Shown piece after piece: positions 1 through 7,927 of a DNA stretch of 47,336 bases. Within the stretch, counting starts at the first letter, position 1; every line of letters starts with the position of its first letter. The DNA is from Pseudomonas bohemica. Lineage in GTDB: Bacteria; Pseudomonadota; Gammaproteobacteria; Pseudomonadales; Pseudomonadaceae. The stretch spans positions 1-47,336 of the forward strand of contig NZ_NKHL01000084.1 of assembly GCF_002934685.1 (NCBI RefSeq), written 5' to 3'. The translations under genes were made by a program, and so were the position numbers. The notes beneath the pieces were generated by a model that was not told the origin of the DNA, made no database searches, and saw only the letters and a list, made by a program, of their open reading frames with translations.

Positions 1-413
1 AACCCGCCCGTGGCCATGTTGAGAAACAGCTGGCCGTCCACTGACCCCATATCGATGGTGCGCGCCGGCACATCCAGAAAATCCAGCGCCCGTTCGATGT
101 CCAGGGGCACGCCCGCCGATCGCGCAAAATCATTGGCTGTGCCCAACGGCAGGATGATCAGGCTGGCGTCGCTGTGAGCCAGCGCCAGCGCCTCGGCGAT
201 ATCGCGCAGTGTTCCGTCGCCGCCGCCAGCGATGATTTGGCGGTGGCCGGCGCCCAAGGCTTCAGTCACCAGGCGCTGGGCGTCACCGGCTTCCCACGTC
301 AGGCGCACATCCAGTTCCCATCCGTGCTTGCGTTTGCGCTGCACGGCTTTGCGAACCTCCTCGTTGAGCGCCTGTTTGCCATGAAGAATCAATATTGCCC
401 TGCGCTCCGTCAT
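1..413 (-). CDS. YegS-like lipid kinase (diacylglycerol kinase family), 5' part
   Basis: Leftward gene starting with ATG at 413 and running off the left edge, so only the first ~137 codons are visible. The start MTERRAILILHGKQ has a GAGGGAAGG ribosome-binding site just upstream. The fragment carries the kinase-family glycine motif IIAGGGDGTLRDIAEAL and then LPLGTANDFAR, the nucleotide-binding signature of DAGK_cat proteins, followed by the start of the lipid-binding domain (FLNMATGG). Family members phosphorylate a membrane lipid such as phosphatidylglycerol or diacylglycerol at the inner face of the membrane; the substrate here cannot be read. The 687-bp gap to the next intact gene suggests its own promoter. 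Confidence 0.88.
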   Translation of the reverse strand, partial: MTERRAILILHGKQALNEEVRKAVQRKRKHGWELDVRLTWEAGDAQRLVTEALGAGHRQIIAGGGDGTLRDIAEALALAHSDASLIILPLGTANDFARSAGVPLDIERALDFLDVPARTIDMGSVDGQLFLNMATGG

Positions 414-904
414 ATGCCTTCCCTCGGTTGCTCGATTCATTGCGTCAGATGTTGACCTCATTGCCCCGCGAAAAAGCCCTCGAAAAAATATTTTTCTTTG
501 GCGGGCCAATCCACCAAACGACCGCAAATATTGGATCAGATGCACAACGTAATGCAGTAATGGTAGGTCGCGGAAGCGCGTTCGGGTTGCTCTGTGCGGT
601 TCTCGCCAGGACGGTGCCTGTTCCATGGGCTTGATCCGTGAAGGCACTCATTTGAGGGAGTTTCCGATGTGCATTGGGGAGTGGTCCTACGCCGGATTGT
701 GAATAAATGCGATTTTTCTAATCGGTGGGATTGAAATGCGGCTCAAGAGAGCGCTTAATCGACAAAATATTGGCTAATTCTGTAATTTGCGTCGGAAAAG
801 TCATTATATTGACCTTTCCCTGCCAGGCACCGGGCGGACCAGCCAGTCAGGGATTCAAGGATTGAAGATGTGAGGACGTTCTATGCGACTGCAACCGGTC
901 GACA
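414..904. other. Intergenic region, AT-richer, no credible gene
   Basis: About 490 bases between the lipid kinase start and the sugar-transferase remnant. Short open frames at 395-634 and 445-651 have no family signature and no convincing ribosome-binding site. The stretch has several AT-rich patches (around 487-497, 700-720 and 760-810) and two copies of the 9-mer AAATATTGG at 526-534 and 765-773. It could be the former control region of the exopolysaccharide gene whose end is seen just downstream; that is inference. Confidence 0.5.
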
Positions 905-1100
905 GCCTTCTGCTCACGCGGACGAGCCTGATCGAGTACCGGGCTTGCGCAGATCCACGATTTTCGTGGTGAGACAGATACCCTGAAGAAGATCGAACAG
1001 CGGGTCGAGTTCGATCCTGAATACATCGAAAACCGGTCCGTCTGGTTCGATCCATACATCCTTTGCACTGTGTCAGTGCTTTTCCTCGCGAGGCTTACTG
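905..1100 (+). pseudogene. Remnant of a polyprenyl-phosphate sugar transferase (PslA/WcaJ type), C-terminal end
   Basis: Translating from 941 in frame gives G-L-A-Q-I-H-D-F, then RGETDTLKKIEQRVEFD, then a segment ending ENRSVWFDPYIL. This matches the C-terminal signature of bacterial sugar transferases (PslA, WcaJ, WbaP), whose typical form is GLAQVNGFRGETDTLEKM..RVEYDLYYIENWS.W.DL. Upstream of 941 the frame is broken: bases 905-940 still resemble the preceding R-H-K-V-K-P-G-I-T-G segment but in a shifted frame. There is no in-frame start, and the frame runs past 1100 into the next gene before stopping. The rest of the enzyme, including its membrane segments, is absent. Sugar transferases of this type load the first sugar phosphate onto undecaprenyl phosphate for exopolysaccharide assembly. 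The call rests on motif recognition by eye. Confidence 0.72.
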
Positions 1101-2555
1101 ATGGGCACTCTGATTCCCTGCATCATCGCCGGCGGTGCCGGCACCCGTTTGTGGCCAGTCTCCCGTGAGGCGATGCCCAAACCTTTCATTCGATTGCCCG
1201 ACGGCGAAAGCCTGTTGCAGAAAACCTTCAACCGCGCCACAGGCTTGCCCGACGTGCAAAGCCTGCTGACCGTCACCAACCGCGAAGTGTACTTCCGCAC
1301 CGTCGACGACTATCGCCTGTTGAACAAGCACAAGATTCACCTGGATTTCCTGCTGGAGCCATTCGGTCGTAACACCGCTCCGGCCATTGCTGCCGCCGCC
1401 TTGCACGTGCAAGCCTTGCACGGCGACGACGCGCAGTTGCTGATCCTGCCCGCCGACCAGCTGATCAGTGATTTCGACGCCTTCGCCGAGGCCGTGGCGG
1501 CCGCGCAGGCCCTCTCGGATGAAGGCTGGCTGGTGACCTTCGGCCTGATCCCGACCCGCGCCGAAACCGGCTTTGGCTACATCGAAAAAGGCCAGGGCTT
1601 GAGCGACACGGGTTATCAGGTCGCCCGTTTCGTCGAGAAACCCGATGTCGCCACTGCCAAGGAATACCTCAAAGGCGGTCTGCACCTGTGGAACGCCGGG
1701 ATGTTCTGCATGCGTGTCGACGTACTGTTGCGCGAGCTGGAAACCCATGCCCCGGACGTGCTGGCCGCCGTGCGTCATTGCCTGGGGCAATGCAAAAGCA
1801 AGGAAGGCAGCAACGAATTGCAGATGGAACTGGACGCTGCCACGTTCGCGCAAGTGCCAGACATCTCTATCGACTACGCGCTACTGGAGCGCTCGCAGAA
1901 AGTCGCGGTGGTGCCGTGCGAGCTGGGCTGGAGCGATATCGGCTCCTGGCAGGCGATTCGTGAGCTGGCACCGGCCGACGTCAACGGCAACCAGTTCAAC
2001 GGTCAGGTGGTGCTGCACGATGTCACCAACTGCTACATCGACTCGAAGAAACGCCTGGTCGGCGCAGTAGGCCTGGATAATCTGATCATCATCGATACCC
2101 CGGATGCATTGCTGATCGCCGACGCCGAGCGCACTCAGGAGGTCAAGCTGATCGCCCAGGAACTCAAGCGCCAGGGCCATCCGGCGTACCTGCTGCACAA
2201 CACCGTGACTCGTCCGTGGGGCACTTACACGGTGCTGGAGGAAGGCAAGCGCTTCAAAATCAAACGCATTGTGGTCAAGCCCCAGGGCTCGTTGTCGCTG
2301 CAGATGCACCATCACCGCAGCGAGCACTGGATCGTGGTCAGCGGCATGGCGCGGGTCACCAATGGCGAGCGCGAATTCATGCTCGATACCAACGAATCGA
2401 CCTTCATCAAGCCCGGCCATACCCATCGCCTGGTCAATCCAGGAGTGATCGACCTGGTGATGATCGAGGTGCAGAGCGGCGAGTATCTTGGCGAAGACGA
2501 CATCGTGCGTTTCACGGATATCTACGGCCGCGTACCGGACGCTGCGAAAGTCTGA
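1101..2555 (+). CDS. Mannose-1-phosphate guanylyltransferase / mannose-6-phosphate isomerase (AlgA/PslB/WbpW family)
   Basis: Bifunctional 484-residue cytoplasmic enzyme of GDP-mannose supply: it isomerises fructose-6-P to mannose-6-P and couples mannose-1-P to GTP. Residues 9-22 hold the nucleotidyltransferase signature IAGGAGTRLWPVSR; PKPF and the FVEKP motif (about residue 176) follow. The C-terminal cupin isomerase has QMHHHRSEHW at 401-410 and HTHRLVNPG near 440. The length is normal for the family (about 480). ATG at 1101 fits the family N-terminus MGTLIPCIIAGG. Several paralogues exist in pseudomonads (algA for alginate, pslB, wbpW). The sugar-transferase remnant directly upstream mirrors the pslA-pslB order, so pslB is the likely ancestry, but no further psl genes follow. 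It appears intact and may serve another mannose-containing polymer or be an orphan. Confidence 0.93.
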   Translation: MGTLIPCIIAGGAGTRLWPVSREAMPKPFIRLPDGESLLQKTFNRATGLPDVQSLLTVTNREVYFRTVDDYRLLNKHKIHLDFLLEPFGRNTAPAIAAAALHVQALHGDDAQLLILPADQLISDFDAFAEAVAAAQALSDEGWLVTFGLIPTRAETGFGYIEKGQGLSDTGYQVARFVEKPDVATAKEYLKGGLHLWNAGMFCMRVDVLLRELETHAPDVLAAVRHCLGQCKSKEGSNELQMELDAATFAQVPDISIDYALLERSQKVAVVPCELGWSDIGSWQAIRELAPADVNGNQFNGQVVLHDVTNCYIDSKKRLVGAVGLDNLIIIDTPDALLIADAERTQEVKLIAQELKRQGHPAYLLHNTVTRPWGTYTVLEEGKRFKIKRIVVKPQGSLSLQMHHHRSEHWIVVSGMARVTNGEREFMLDTNESTFIKPGHTHRLVNPGVIDLVMIEVQSGEYLGEDDIVRFTDIYGRVPDAAKV

Positions 2556-2995
2556 TCGCTACACCACCGATCAGCGGCCGTGCCTGTCACGGCCAGCAAC
2601 CCGGCACGGCACCACGCAACCCGCAACCCGTGACAGATCCGATTGCATAGGAATCACCCGACGGACGCATGCGCAGGCCCAGATCAGTCATGCCCCGCAG
2701 CACGGTTTCGGCAACGACACAATCGGATTTGAGGCCGCGGTAGCAAAGATCGACGAATGAAAATTGGGAGCGCAAGGTCACGCGCCGGGACAAGCCGGGG
2801 CTTCCAGCACAGTGTCGATCGCCCGTGGGCCAGGCCGCGACGAGACACGCTGCCGTGATCGTACCGGCGAAGCGCTCGGGGGTGATCGGTGCGTAGAAGA
2901 TCGGATGGTCTTCTCAAGCCAAGACCGGAACATCGTCGCGAACAGCAGCTGCGCCTTCATCTGATGAGCAGGTTCATGTCAGGCAATGGCATATG
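2556..2995. other. Intergenic region with a perfect 7-bp hairpin; no recognisable gene
   Basis: About 440 bases without a supported gene. A perfect hairpin, GGCCGTG (2576-2582) and CACGGCC (2588-2594) with a 5-base loop, lies 20 bases after the guanylyltransferase stop; it lacks a T-run, so it is only a possible Rho-independent end or processing site. On the minus strand, roughly 2600-2960 translates into open but unconnected pieces, for example one containing ETVLRGMTDLGLRMRPSGD, which could be decayed coding sequence. No family could be named. Confidence 0.45.
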
Positions 2996-3373
2996 TCACA
3001 CCAACTCTGATATCTCGATCAGGTTCAGATCCGGATCACGCACATACACCGAGCGAATCGGCCCGGTGGCGCCGGTGCGTATGACCGGGCCTTCGAGGAT
3101 CGGCCATTGCGCGGCGTTGAGGCGCTCGATGACTTGCTCCAGCGGGAGCGAGGCGATGAAGCACAGGTCCAGGGCGCCCGGCACCGGCACGTGGGCCTTG
3201 GGTTCGAATTCCTTGCCACGTACGTGCAAGTTGATCTTCTGATGGCCGAATTTGAACGCCATGCGTCCGGCGCCGAAGGTCTCCAGTTGCATGCCCAACA
3301 CGCGGGTATAGAAGTCTACCGTGGCGTCGGCATCCACGGCGGTCAGGACCAGGTGGTCGAGGTGATCGATCAT
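2996..3373 (-). CDS. VOC-family (glyoxalase/dioxygenase superfamily) protein
   Basis: 125-residue single-domain protein of the vicinal oxygen chelate fold. The opening IDHLDHLVLTAVDADATVDF and YTRVLGM (residues 2-27) give the first beta-alpha module; NLHVRGKEFEPKA (about 48-60) and SVYVRDPDLNLIEI (about 108-121) give the second. His7, His50 and Glu119 or so are candidate metal ligands. It resembles the GLOD5-like glyoxalase-domain group; the substrate is unknown. ATG at 3373 is preceded by AGGAGAGC, a strong ribosome-binding site. It lies 19 bases downstream of the CoA-transferase gene on the same strand, so the two are probably co-transcribed. Confidence 0.88.
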   Translation of the reverse strand: MIDHLDHLVLTAVDADATVDFYTRVLGMQLETFGAGRMAFKFGHQKINLHVRGKEFEPKAHVPVPGALDLCFIASLPLEQVIERLNAAQWPILEGPVIRTGATGPIRSVYVRDPDLNLIEISELV

Positions 3374-3392
3374 GATGCTCTCCTAATATGCT

Positions 3393-4583
3393 TCAAATGA
3401 GGCCCCGCGCTCGCCATGCCGCCCGTTGCTGCGCATCGACGCCCAATTCCGCCAGGACTTCGTCGGTGTGTTGCCCCAGGGTCGGGGCCGGACGCGTGAT
3501 GCCGCCGGGGGTGCTGCGCAGTTTAGGCACGATGCCCGGCAGCGTGACGGGCGTGCCGTCGTCGAGTTGGCTGTCAAGCAGCATGTCCCGCGCTTTGTAA
3601 TGAGGGTCGCTGGCGATGTCGGCGGCGTCGTAGATCTTGCCCGCTGGAATTCGCGCGGCAGTCAGCTTGGCCAGCACGTCGTCGAGGTCCAGACTCGCGG
3701 CCCAGGCTGAAATCGCCGCGTCGATCAGTTCGACCTGCTTCACCCGCCCATCGTTGTGCGCCAAAGCCGGATCGGCGGCCAGATCGGGCCGCTCGATCAA
3801 CGCCATAAGACGCTGATAAATGCTGTCGCCATTGCCGGCGATCAACGCGTAACGGCCATCCCGACACCGGTAGGCATTGGAAGGCGCGATCCCCGGCAGG
3901 CTGCTCCCTGCAGGCTGACGCACGACGCCGAACACCGAATACTCAGGAATCAGGCTCTCCATCATGTTGAACACCGACTCATACAGCGCGACGTCGATTT
4001 CCTGACCTTCGCCGCCGTTCTGATCACGGTGACGCAAGGCGAGCAATACACCGATCACGCCATGCAGCGCCGACAGCGAATCGCCGATGGACACCCCCAC
4101 GCGCACCGGCGTGCGCTCAGGTTCGCCCGACAAATGCCGCAAGCCGCCCATGGCCTCGCCCACCACCCCGAACCCGGGTCGGTCGCGATACGGCCCGGTC
4201 TGGCCATAGCCCGACACCCGCAGCATCACCAACTTCGGGTTCAGCGCGTGCAGATCTGCCCAGCCCAGCCCCCAGCCTTCCAGCGTGCCGGGGCGGAAGT
4301 TTTCCACCAGCACGTCGGCTTCGGCGATCAGCTTGCGCACCAGGTCCTGGCCTTCCGGCTCTCGCAGGTCGAGGGTCACCGAACGCTTGTTACGCGAGGA
4401 TACCGCCCACCACACCGACGTGCCTTCATGCAGCAGGCGCCATTTGCGCAGGGGGTCGCCGGTGCCTGGCGGCTCGATCTTGATCACATCGGCACCGAAC
4501 TCACCGAGGATCTTCGCCGCAAACGGCCCGGCGATCAGCTGCCCGAGCTCGATGACCCGAATCCCTTGCAGTGGCTTTTGCAT
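3393..4583 (-). CDS. Class III CoA-transferase (CaiB/BaiF family)
   Basis: 396-residue enzyme that moves CoA between carboxylic acids. The N-terminus PLQGIRVIELGQLIAGPFAA, the segment RNKRSVTLDLREPEG at 64-78 and ENFRPGTLEGWGLG at 94-107 are hallmarks of the family. Asp168 in VGVSIGDSLSALHG sits where the catalytic aspartate of formyl-CoA transferase is found. The length is normal (about 400). Start ATG at 4583 has GAAAGGGCACGTC upstream. The acyl donor and acceptor cannot be told. The VOC gene follows closely, which hints at a small catabolic operon, possibly for an organic acid. Confidence 0.93.
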   Translation of the reverse strand: MQKPLQGIRVIELGQLIAGPFAAKILGEFGADVIKIEPPGTGDPLRKWRLLHEGTSVWWAVSSRNKRSVTLDLREPEGQDLVRKLIAEADVLVENFRPGTLEGWGLGWADLHALNPKLVMLRVSGYGQTGPYRDRPGFGVVGEAMGGLRHLSGEPERTPVRVGVSIGDSLSALHGVIGVLLALRHRDQNGGEGQEIDVALYESVFNMMESLIPEYSVFGVVRQPAGSSLPGIAPSNAYRCRDGRYALIAGNGDSIYQRLMALIERPDLAADPALAHNDGRVKQVELIDAAISAWAASLDLDDVLAKLTAARIPAGKIYDAADIASDPHYKARDMLLDSQLDDGTPVTLPGIVPKLRSTPGGITRPAPTLGQHTDEVLAELGVDAQQRAAWRARGLI

Positions 4584-4795
4584 GACGTGCCCTTTCTTAT
4601 TGAAAAAAGTGGCGCCATTGTCTGCTATCCGGACAGGAAATCCAGCAGCGATTCGTCTGCCACGGCGCCAGCCTCGTACTACTCATGAGCGGTCATCAAC
4701 GCGATCCGGTGCTGCCGCACCGCTTGCTCAAACGGTGCTGCTGCAACTGACTGGCGTTGTACAGGGCCATGCTGTCGTCGAGTTCTTGCCAGGAA

Positions 4796-4827
4796 CCGGT
4801 CAGCCGGTCAGCCGGTCAGCCGGTCAG
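4796..4827. repeat. Four perfect tandem copies of an 8-bp unit (CCGGTCAG) across the moeA stop
   Basis: CCGGTCAG is repeated exactly four times from 4796 to 4827. The moeA stop codon (TCA at 4824-4826 on this strand) lies in the copy nearest the gene. The other copies lie just downstream of it in the gap before the CoA-transferase gene, so copy-number changes by slippage would leave the protein unchanged unless the last copy is altered. The ~210 bases between the two genes hold nothing else recognised. Confidence 0.9.
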
Positions 4828-6038
4828 CCCATGACCTCGCTCAGGGGGATGAAGTTGAGCAGATCGCCTTCAGCCACGGTGGTGCCCTCGACGACCTCGA
4901 TCAACCCGTCAGCCCAGGCAGCGCTGCGCAACACGCCGGAGCTTTGATTACGGTAGGCGACCAGTCGACCCTGCTCCAGACGCCCGCGCAGGTACTCACG
5001 ACGATTGCCGGGCTTGTCCCAGACAAAACCGGCGGGCACCTTGAACTGCAGCGGTGTCACATCCCGCGCGCCGAGGCGCCGCAGCAGATACGGCCTGGCG
5101 AGCAATGCGAAGGTCACCAGGGTCGACGCCGGATTACCCGGCAGGCCGATCACCGGCACGCCGCGAAAATGCCCGAAGGTCAGCGGCTTGCCCGGTTTGA
5201 TCGCCAGTTTCCACAGGGAAATCTCGCCTTCTTCGCGCAACGCGTGACCGAGGAAATCCGCTTCACCGACGGACACGCCACCCGTGGAGAGGATCAGGTC
5301 GACATCGCCCAGCGCTCCCAGTGCAGCGCGGGTTTTCGCCAGATCATCCGGCAGGATGCCCGCATCCACCACTTCACAGCCCAAGCGCTTGAGCCAACTG
5401 CATAGCAGCACGCGGTTGCTGTTGTAGATCTGCCCCGGCCCCAACGGCTGGCCCGGCTCAATCAACTCGTCGCCGGTGGACAGCACCGCCACCCGCGCGC
5501 GGCGCACCACCGGCAAGCGGGCCAAGCCCATCGTCGCGGCGAGTCCCAACTCGATCGGCGTCATCACGGTGCCCGCGTCCAGCACCTTGTCGCCGACCGT
5601 GGTTTCCTGGCCCTTGGGCCGGATGTTTTGCTCAACGCTCAGCGGCTCCAGGAAACGCACGCGCTCGTCGGCCTGAACCTCGGCGTTTTCCTGCATTTCG
5701 ACGCAATCCGCGCCTTCTGGCACCGGCGCGCCAGTAAAGATCCGTGCACAGGTGCCGGGCTGTAGCGGTAACGGCGCCTGCCCGGCAAAAATTCGCTGGC
5801 TGACCGACAAAGGCTCGCCCTTCCAGTCGCCGACGCGCAGGGCATACCCGTCCATTGCGCTGTTGGGCCACGGCGGCAGATCGAGTGTGGAAACCAGGTC
5901 TTCGGCGAGAATGCGGCCCTGCGCGTCGGCCAGGGCCACCGTTTCCCGCTCAGTGATCGGCGCAGCTTCGGCCAGGCTCATCAAGCGTTCCATGGCCGTT
6001 TCCACCGGAATCAGGCCGCGCGGTTCAGGCTTGCTCAT
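4824..6038 (-). CDS. moeA: Molybdopterin molybdenumtransferase MoeA
   Basis: 404 residues, normal for MoeA. It inserts molybdate into adenylylated molybdopterin to finish molybdenum cofactor in the cytoplasm. Visible motifs, in order: [12 protein letters not shown] (55-66), [11 protein letters not shown] (101-111), the MPT-binding-domain segments STGDEL (187-192) and [10 protein letters not shown] (252-261), KPGKPLTFG (281-289), and GLPGNPAS (298-305). The C-terminal domain IV ends at EVMG. It starts 6 bases after the moaB stop, so the two are one operon. Pseudomonads often have two moeA and moaB copies; the partner mobA here suggests the moaB2-moeA2 type locus, which is inference. Confidence 0.96.
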   Translation of the reverse strand: MSKPEPRGLIPVETAMERLMSLAEAAPITERETVALADAQGRILAEDLVSTLDLPPWPNSAMDGYALRVGDWKGEPLSVSQRIFAGQAPLPLQPGTCARIFTGAPVPEGADCVEMQENAEVQADERVRFLEPLSVEQNIRPKGQETTVGDKVLDAGTVMTPIELGLAATMGLARLPVVRRARVAVLSTGDELIEPGQPLGPGQIYNSNRVLLCSWLKRLGCEVVDAGILPDDLAKTRAALGALGDVDLILSTGGVSVGEADFLGHALREEGEISLWKLAIKPGKPLTFGHFRGVPVIGLPGNPASTLVTFALLARPYLLRRLGARDVTPLQFKVPAGFVWDKPGNRREYLRGRLEQGRLVAYRNQSSGVLRSAAWADGLIEVVEGTTVAEGDLLNFIPLSEVMG

Positions 6039-6044
6039 CGGTTC

Positions 6045-6584
6045 TCACCCACGGGTTGCACAGGGCTCGGCCTTTTTCAGGTGTGGCACGAAATTGCAGG
6101 GACGAAAGCTGTTGTTCAATTGGTCGGCCAGAATCCCGTCCCAGCCTGTACGCACCGCGTTGGTCGAGCCCGGCAGGCAGCAGACCAGCGTACCGTTGGC
6201 CAGGCCGGCCAACGCGCGGGATTGAATGGTGGAACTGCCGATATCGGGCACGGATATCTGGCGAAACAGCTCGCCGAAGCCGTCGACCTGCTTGTCCAAC
6301 AGGCACGCTACCGCTTCGGGGGTGCTGTCGCGACCGGTGAAGCCGGTGCCGCCGGTAATCAGCACGACCTGGACTTCATCATCGGCGATCCAGGTGGCAA
6401 CCTGGGCGCGAATCTTGTAGAGGTCATCCTTGAGCAGAACGCGCTCGATCAAGCCGTGACCGGCAGCGGTCAGACGATCGACGAACATCTGTCCGGAGGT
6501 ATCGTTTTCGAAGGTGCGGGTGTCGCTGACGGTGAGAACGGCAATGTTCAGCGGCACGAAAGGTGTGTCAGCCTTGGCTTTCAT
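6045..6584 (-). CDS. moaB: Molybdenum cofactor biosynthesis protein MoaB (molybdopterin adenylyltransferase family)
   Basis: 179 residues with the MoCF/MogA-like fold: TVSDTR at 18-23, ITGGTG at 76-81 and RDSTPEA at 85-91, the conserved nucleotide/MPT-binding signatures. LPGSTNAV appears near residue 138. MoaB/MogA proteins adenylylate molybdopterin to prime it for metal insertion by MoeA, which follows 6 bases downstream. Some bacterial MoaB proteins are inactive, so the precise role is inferred from context. The start ATG at 6584 faces mobA across a 78-bp divergent promoter region. Confidence 0.94.
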   Translation of the reverse strand: MKAKADTPFVPLNIAVLTVSDTRTFENDTSGQMFVDRLTAAGHGLIERVLLKDDLYKIRAQVATWIADDEVQVVLITGGTGFTGRDSTPEAVACLLDKQVDGFGELFRQISVPDIGSSTIQSRALAGLANGTLVCCLPGSTNAVRTGWDGILADQLNNSFRPCNFVPHLKKAEPCATRG

Positions 6585-6597
6585 CGGCTAGGTCCAG

Positions 6598-6625
6598 TTG
6601 TCGGGGAAACAGTGCGGTGTTATAT
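6598..6625 (+). promoter_or_regulatory. Candidate sigma-70 promoter for mobA in the moaB-mobA divergent region
   Basis: TTGTCG at 6598-6603 and TTATAT at 6620-6625 are separated by 16 bases and lie 37 bases before the mobA ATG. The -10 box sits in a near-palindrome (GGTG-TTATAT-CAC) so an overlapping leftward promoter for moaB-moeA is possible. Read by eye only. Confidence 0.35.
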
Positions 6626-6662
6626 CACAGCACCCCTTTTTTCTCCGCTGAACGAGTTCGTC

Positions 6663-7256
6663 ATGACTGCACCCCAAACCCTTGCGCCCTGCTCGATCCT
6701 GCTTCTGGCCGGCGGTCAGGGCCAACGCATGGGCGGGCGGGACAAGGGCCTGATCGAATGGCGCGGCGAGGCGCTGATCCGGCACCTGCAACGCTTGACC
6801 CGACCGCTGACCGATGATTTGATCATCTCTTGCAACCGCAATCGCGAGCAGTACGCGCCGTTGGCCGATCAATTGGTGCAGGACGATCAAAGCGACTTTC
6901 CGGGCCCTTACGCAGGCATTCGCTCGGGGCTGGCAGTGGCCCGCCATGAGTTTCTGCTGGTGATGCCCTGCGACACGCCGCTGTTGGACGTTGGGCTACT
7001 GCAAGGCTTGCGACACACCGCTGCGGCCCACCCCGGCAAACCGGTGATGATTCGCCAGGGGGAACAATGGGAACCGTTGTTGTGTTGTATTCCTGTCGTG
7101 CATGGGCCGGTGTTCGAGCAGCACTGGCAGCAAGGCCAGCGCAGCCCGCGGCGGACTATGGCCGAGCTCGGGGCGGTGGCGTTGCAGTGTGAGGCGGGGG
7201 ATCCGCGGCTGGCGAATCTGAATACGCCGGAATTATTGATCGATGTCAGGCGGTGA
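6663..7256 (+). CDS. mobA: Molybdenum cofactor guanylyltransferase MobA
   Basis: 197 residues from ATG at 6663. Attaches GMP from GTP to molybdopterin to make the dinucleotide cofactor used by DMSO-reductase-family enzymes. The nucleotide-binding signature [17 protein letters not shown] covers 13-29, MPCDTPLL follows near residue 100, and the C-terminal segment has the family's NLNTPELL. The frame is open well upstream of 6663, but the family N-terminus and the short hydrophobic strand before LAGG fix this start; upstream codons lie over moaB. It completes the local cofactor set with moaB and moeA. Confidence 0.95.
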   Translation: MTAPQTLAPCSILLLAGGQGQRMGGRDKGLIEWRGEALIRHLQRLTRPLTDDLIISCNRNREQYAPLADQLVQDDQSDFPGPYAGIRSGLAVARHEFLLVMPCDTPLLDVGLLQGLRHTAAAHPGKPVMIRQGEQWEPLLCCIPVVHGPVFEQHWQQGQRSPRRTMAELGAVALQCEAGDPRLANLNTPELLIDVRR

Positions 7257-7359
7257 CTTTCTGAGTGATGTTTCATGGAGCCACATTTCATGGAACTTTG
7301 CTGATATCCATCGCGTCAGAAACGTCACTACATAAAGAATCACCCTCGGAGACACAGTA

Positions 7360-7584
7360 ATGAAACAACGGACTATTCCCGCAGCCCTCCTGCTCGCACT
7401 TGGCCTCGCCACCCTTGCCGGTTGCTCTTCGCCCACTGTGATCACCCTCAACGATGGCCGTGAAATCCAGGCCACCGATGCGCCGAAATACGACGAAGAG
7501 TCTGGTTTTTACGAGTTCAAACAGCTGGATGGCAAGGAAACTCGGATTAATAAAGATCAGGTGCGGACAGTTAAAGAGCTGTGA
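7360..7584 (+). CDS. YgdI/YgdR-type small lipoprotein
   Basis: 74 residues with a signal peptide ending in the lipobox LAGC (Cys22), then a ~50-residue SH3-like domain: TVITLNDGREIQATDAP, KYDEESGFYEF and DGKETRINKDQV. This is the DUF903/YgdI-YgdR pattern. It would be lipid-anchored to the outer or inner membrane; Ser23-Ser24 after the cysteine favour the outer membrane. The function of the family is unknown. RBS CGGAGAC lies 8 bases before the ATG, and a strong terminator follows the stop. Confidence 0.93.
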   Translation: MKQRTIPAALLLALGLATLAGCSSPTVITLNDGREIQATDAPKYDEESGFYEFKQLDGKETRINKDQVRTVKEL

Positions 7585-7602
7585 TATTGGACTGAGAACA
7601 CG

Positions 7603-7631
7603 AAAACCCGCTTTTTTAGGCGGGTTTTTTT
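7603..7631 (+). terminator. Rho-independent terminator after the YgdI-type lipoprotein gene
   Basis: AACCCGC, a 7-base loop, GCGGGTT and a long T-run, 20 bases after the stop at 7584. Confidence 0.9.
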
Positions 7632-7663
7632 GGGTTTGGCGTTAGGGTTGGCGCCGGATTGGA

Positions 7664-7742
7664 GGTATATCCGTCATTTCGGGTGGTGCCAGCAGGTTCC
7701 GCCTCACGGCGGAGGCTTTCGCGTTCGGCGAGTTACTGGGGA
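7664..7742. repeat. Possible fragment of a multicopy Pseudomonas intergenic element
   Basis: The string GGTATATCCGTCATTTCGGG followed by GGTTCCGCC-TCAC-GGCGGA and AGTTACTGGGG resembles, from memory, a repeat commonly seen between genes in fluorescent pseudomonads. It contains a small hairpin (TTCCGCC with GGCGGA). The rest of the 296-base gap up to the response regulator shows nothing recognisable. Not verifiable here by comparison. Confidence 0.4.
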
Positions 7743-7927
7743 CAGCACCCCAAGCAACATCTGACACCCAAACGCAAACCTTGCCCCATGTACCTTTCAA
7801 GATACATTCCCGACAATCCTTCGACACCTGACCCCGTCACCCTTCCGCCCGGCTCGCCAGCGAAGTAGCATGGCAGCGTCGTTCCTCAATCGCGGCCGAT
7901 CCGGCGGCATCACATGGCGGCAGCAAC

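Noticed and set aside
1095..1853. 252-codon minus-strand frame inside the GDP-mannose enzyme gene
   Set aside because: Antisense shadow with no family motif.
6081..6662. Upstream extension of the mobA frame over moaB
   Set aside because: The conserved MobA N-terminus begins at 6663, and the extension overlaps moaB on the opposite strand.
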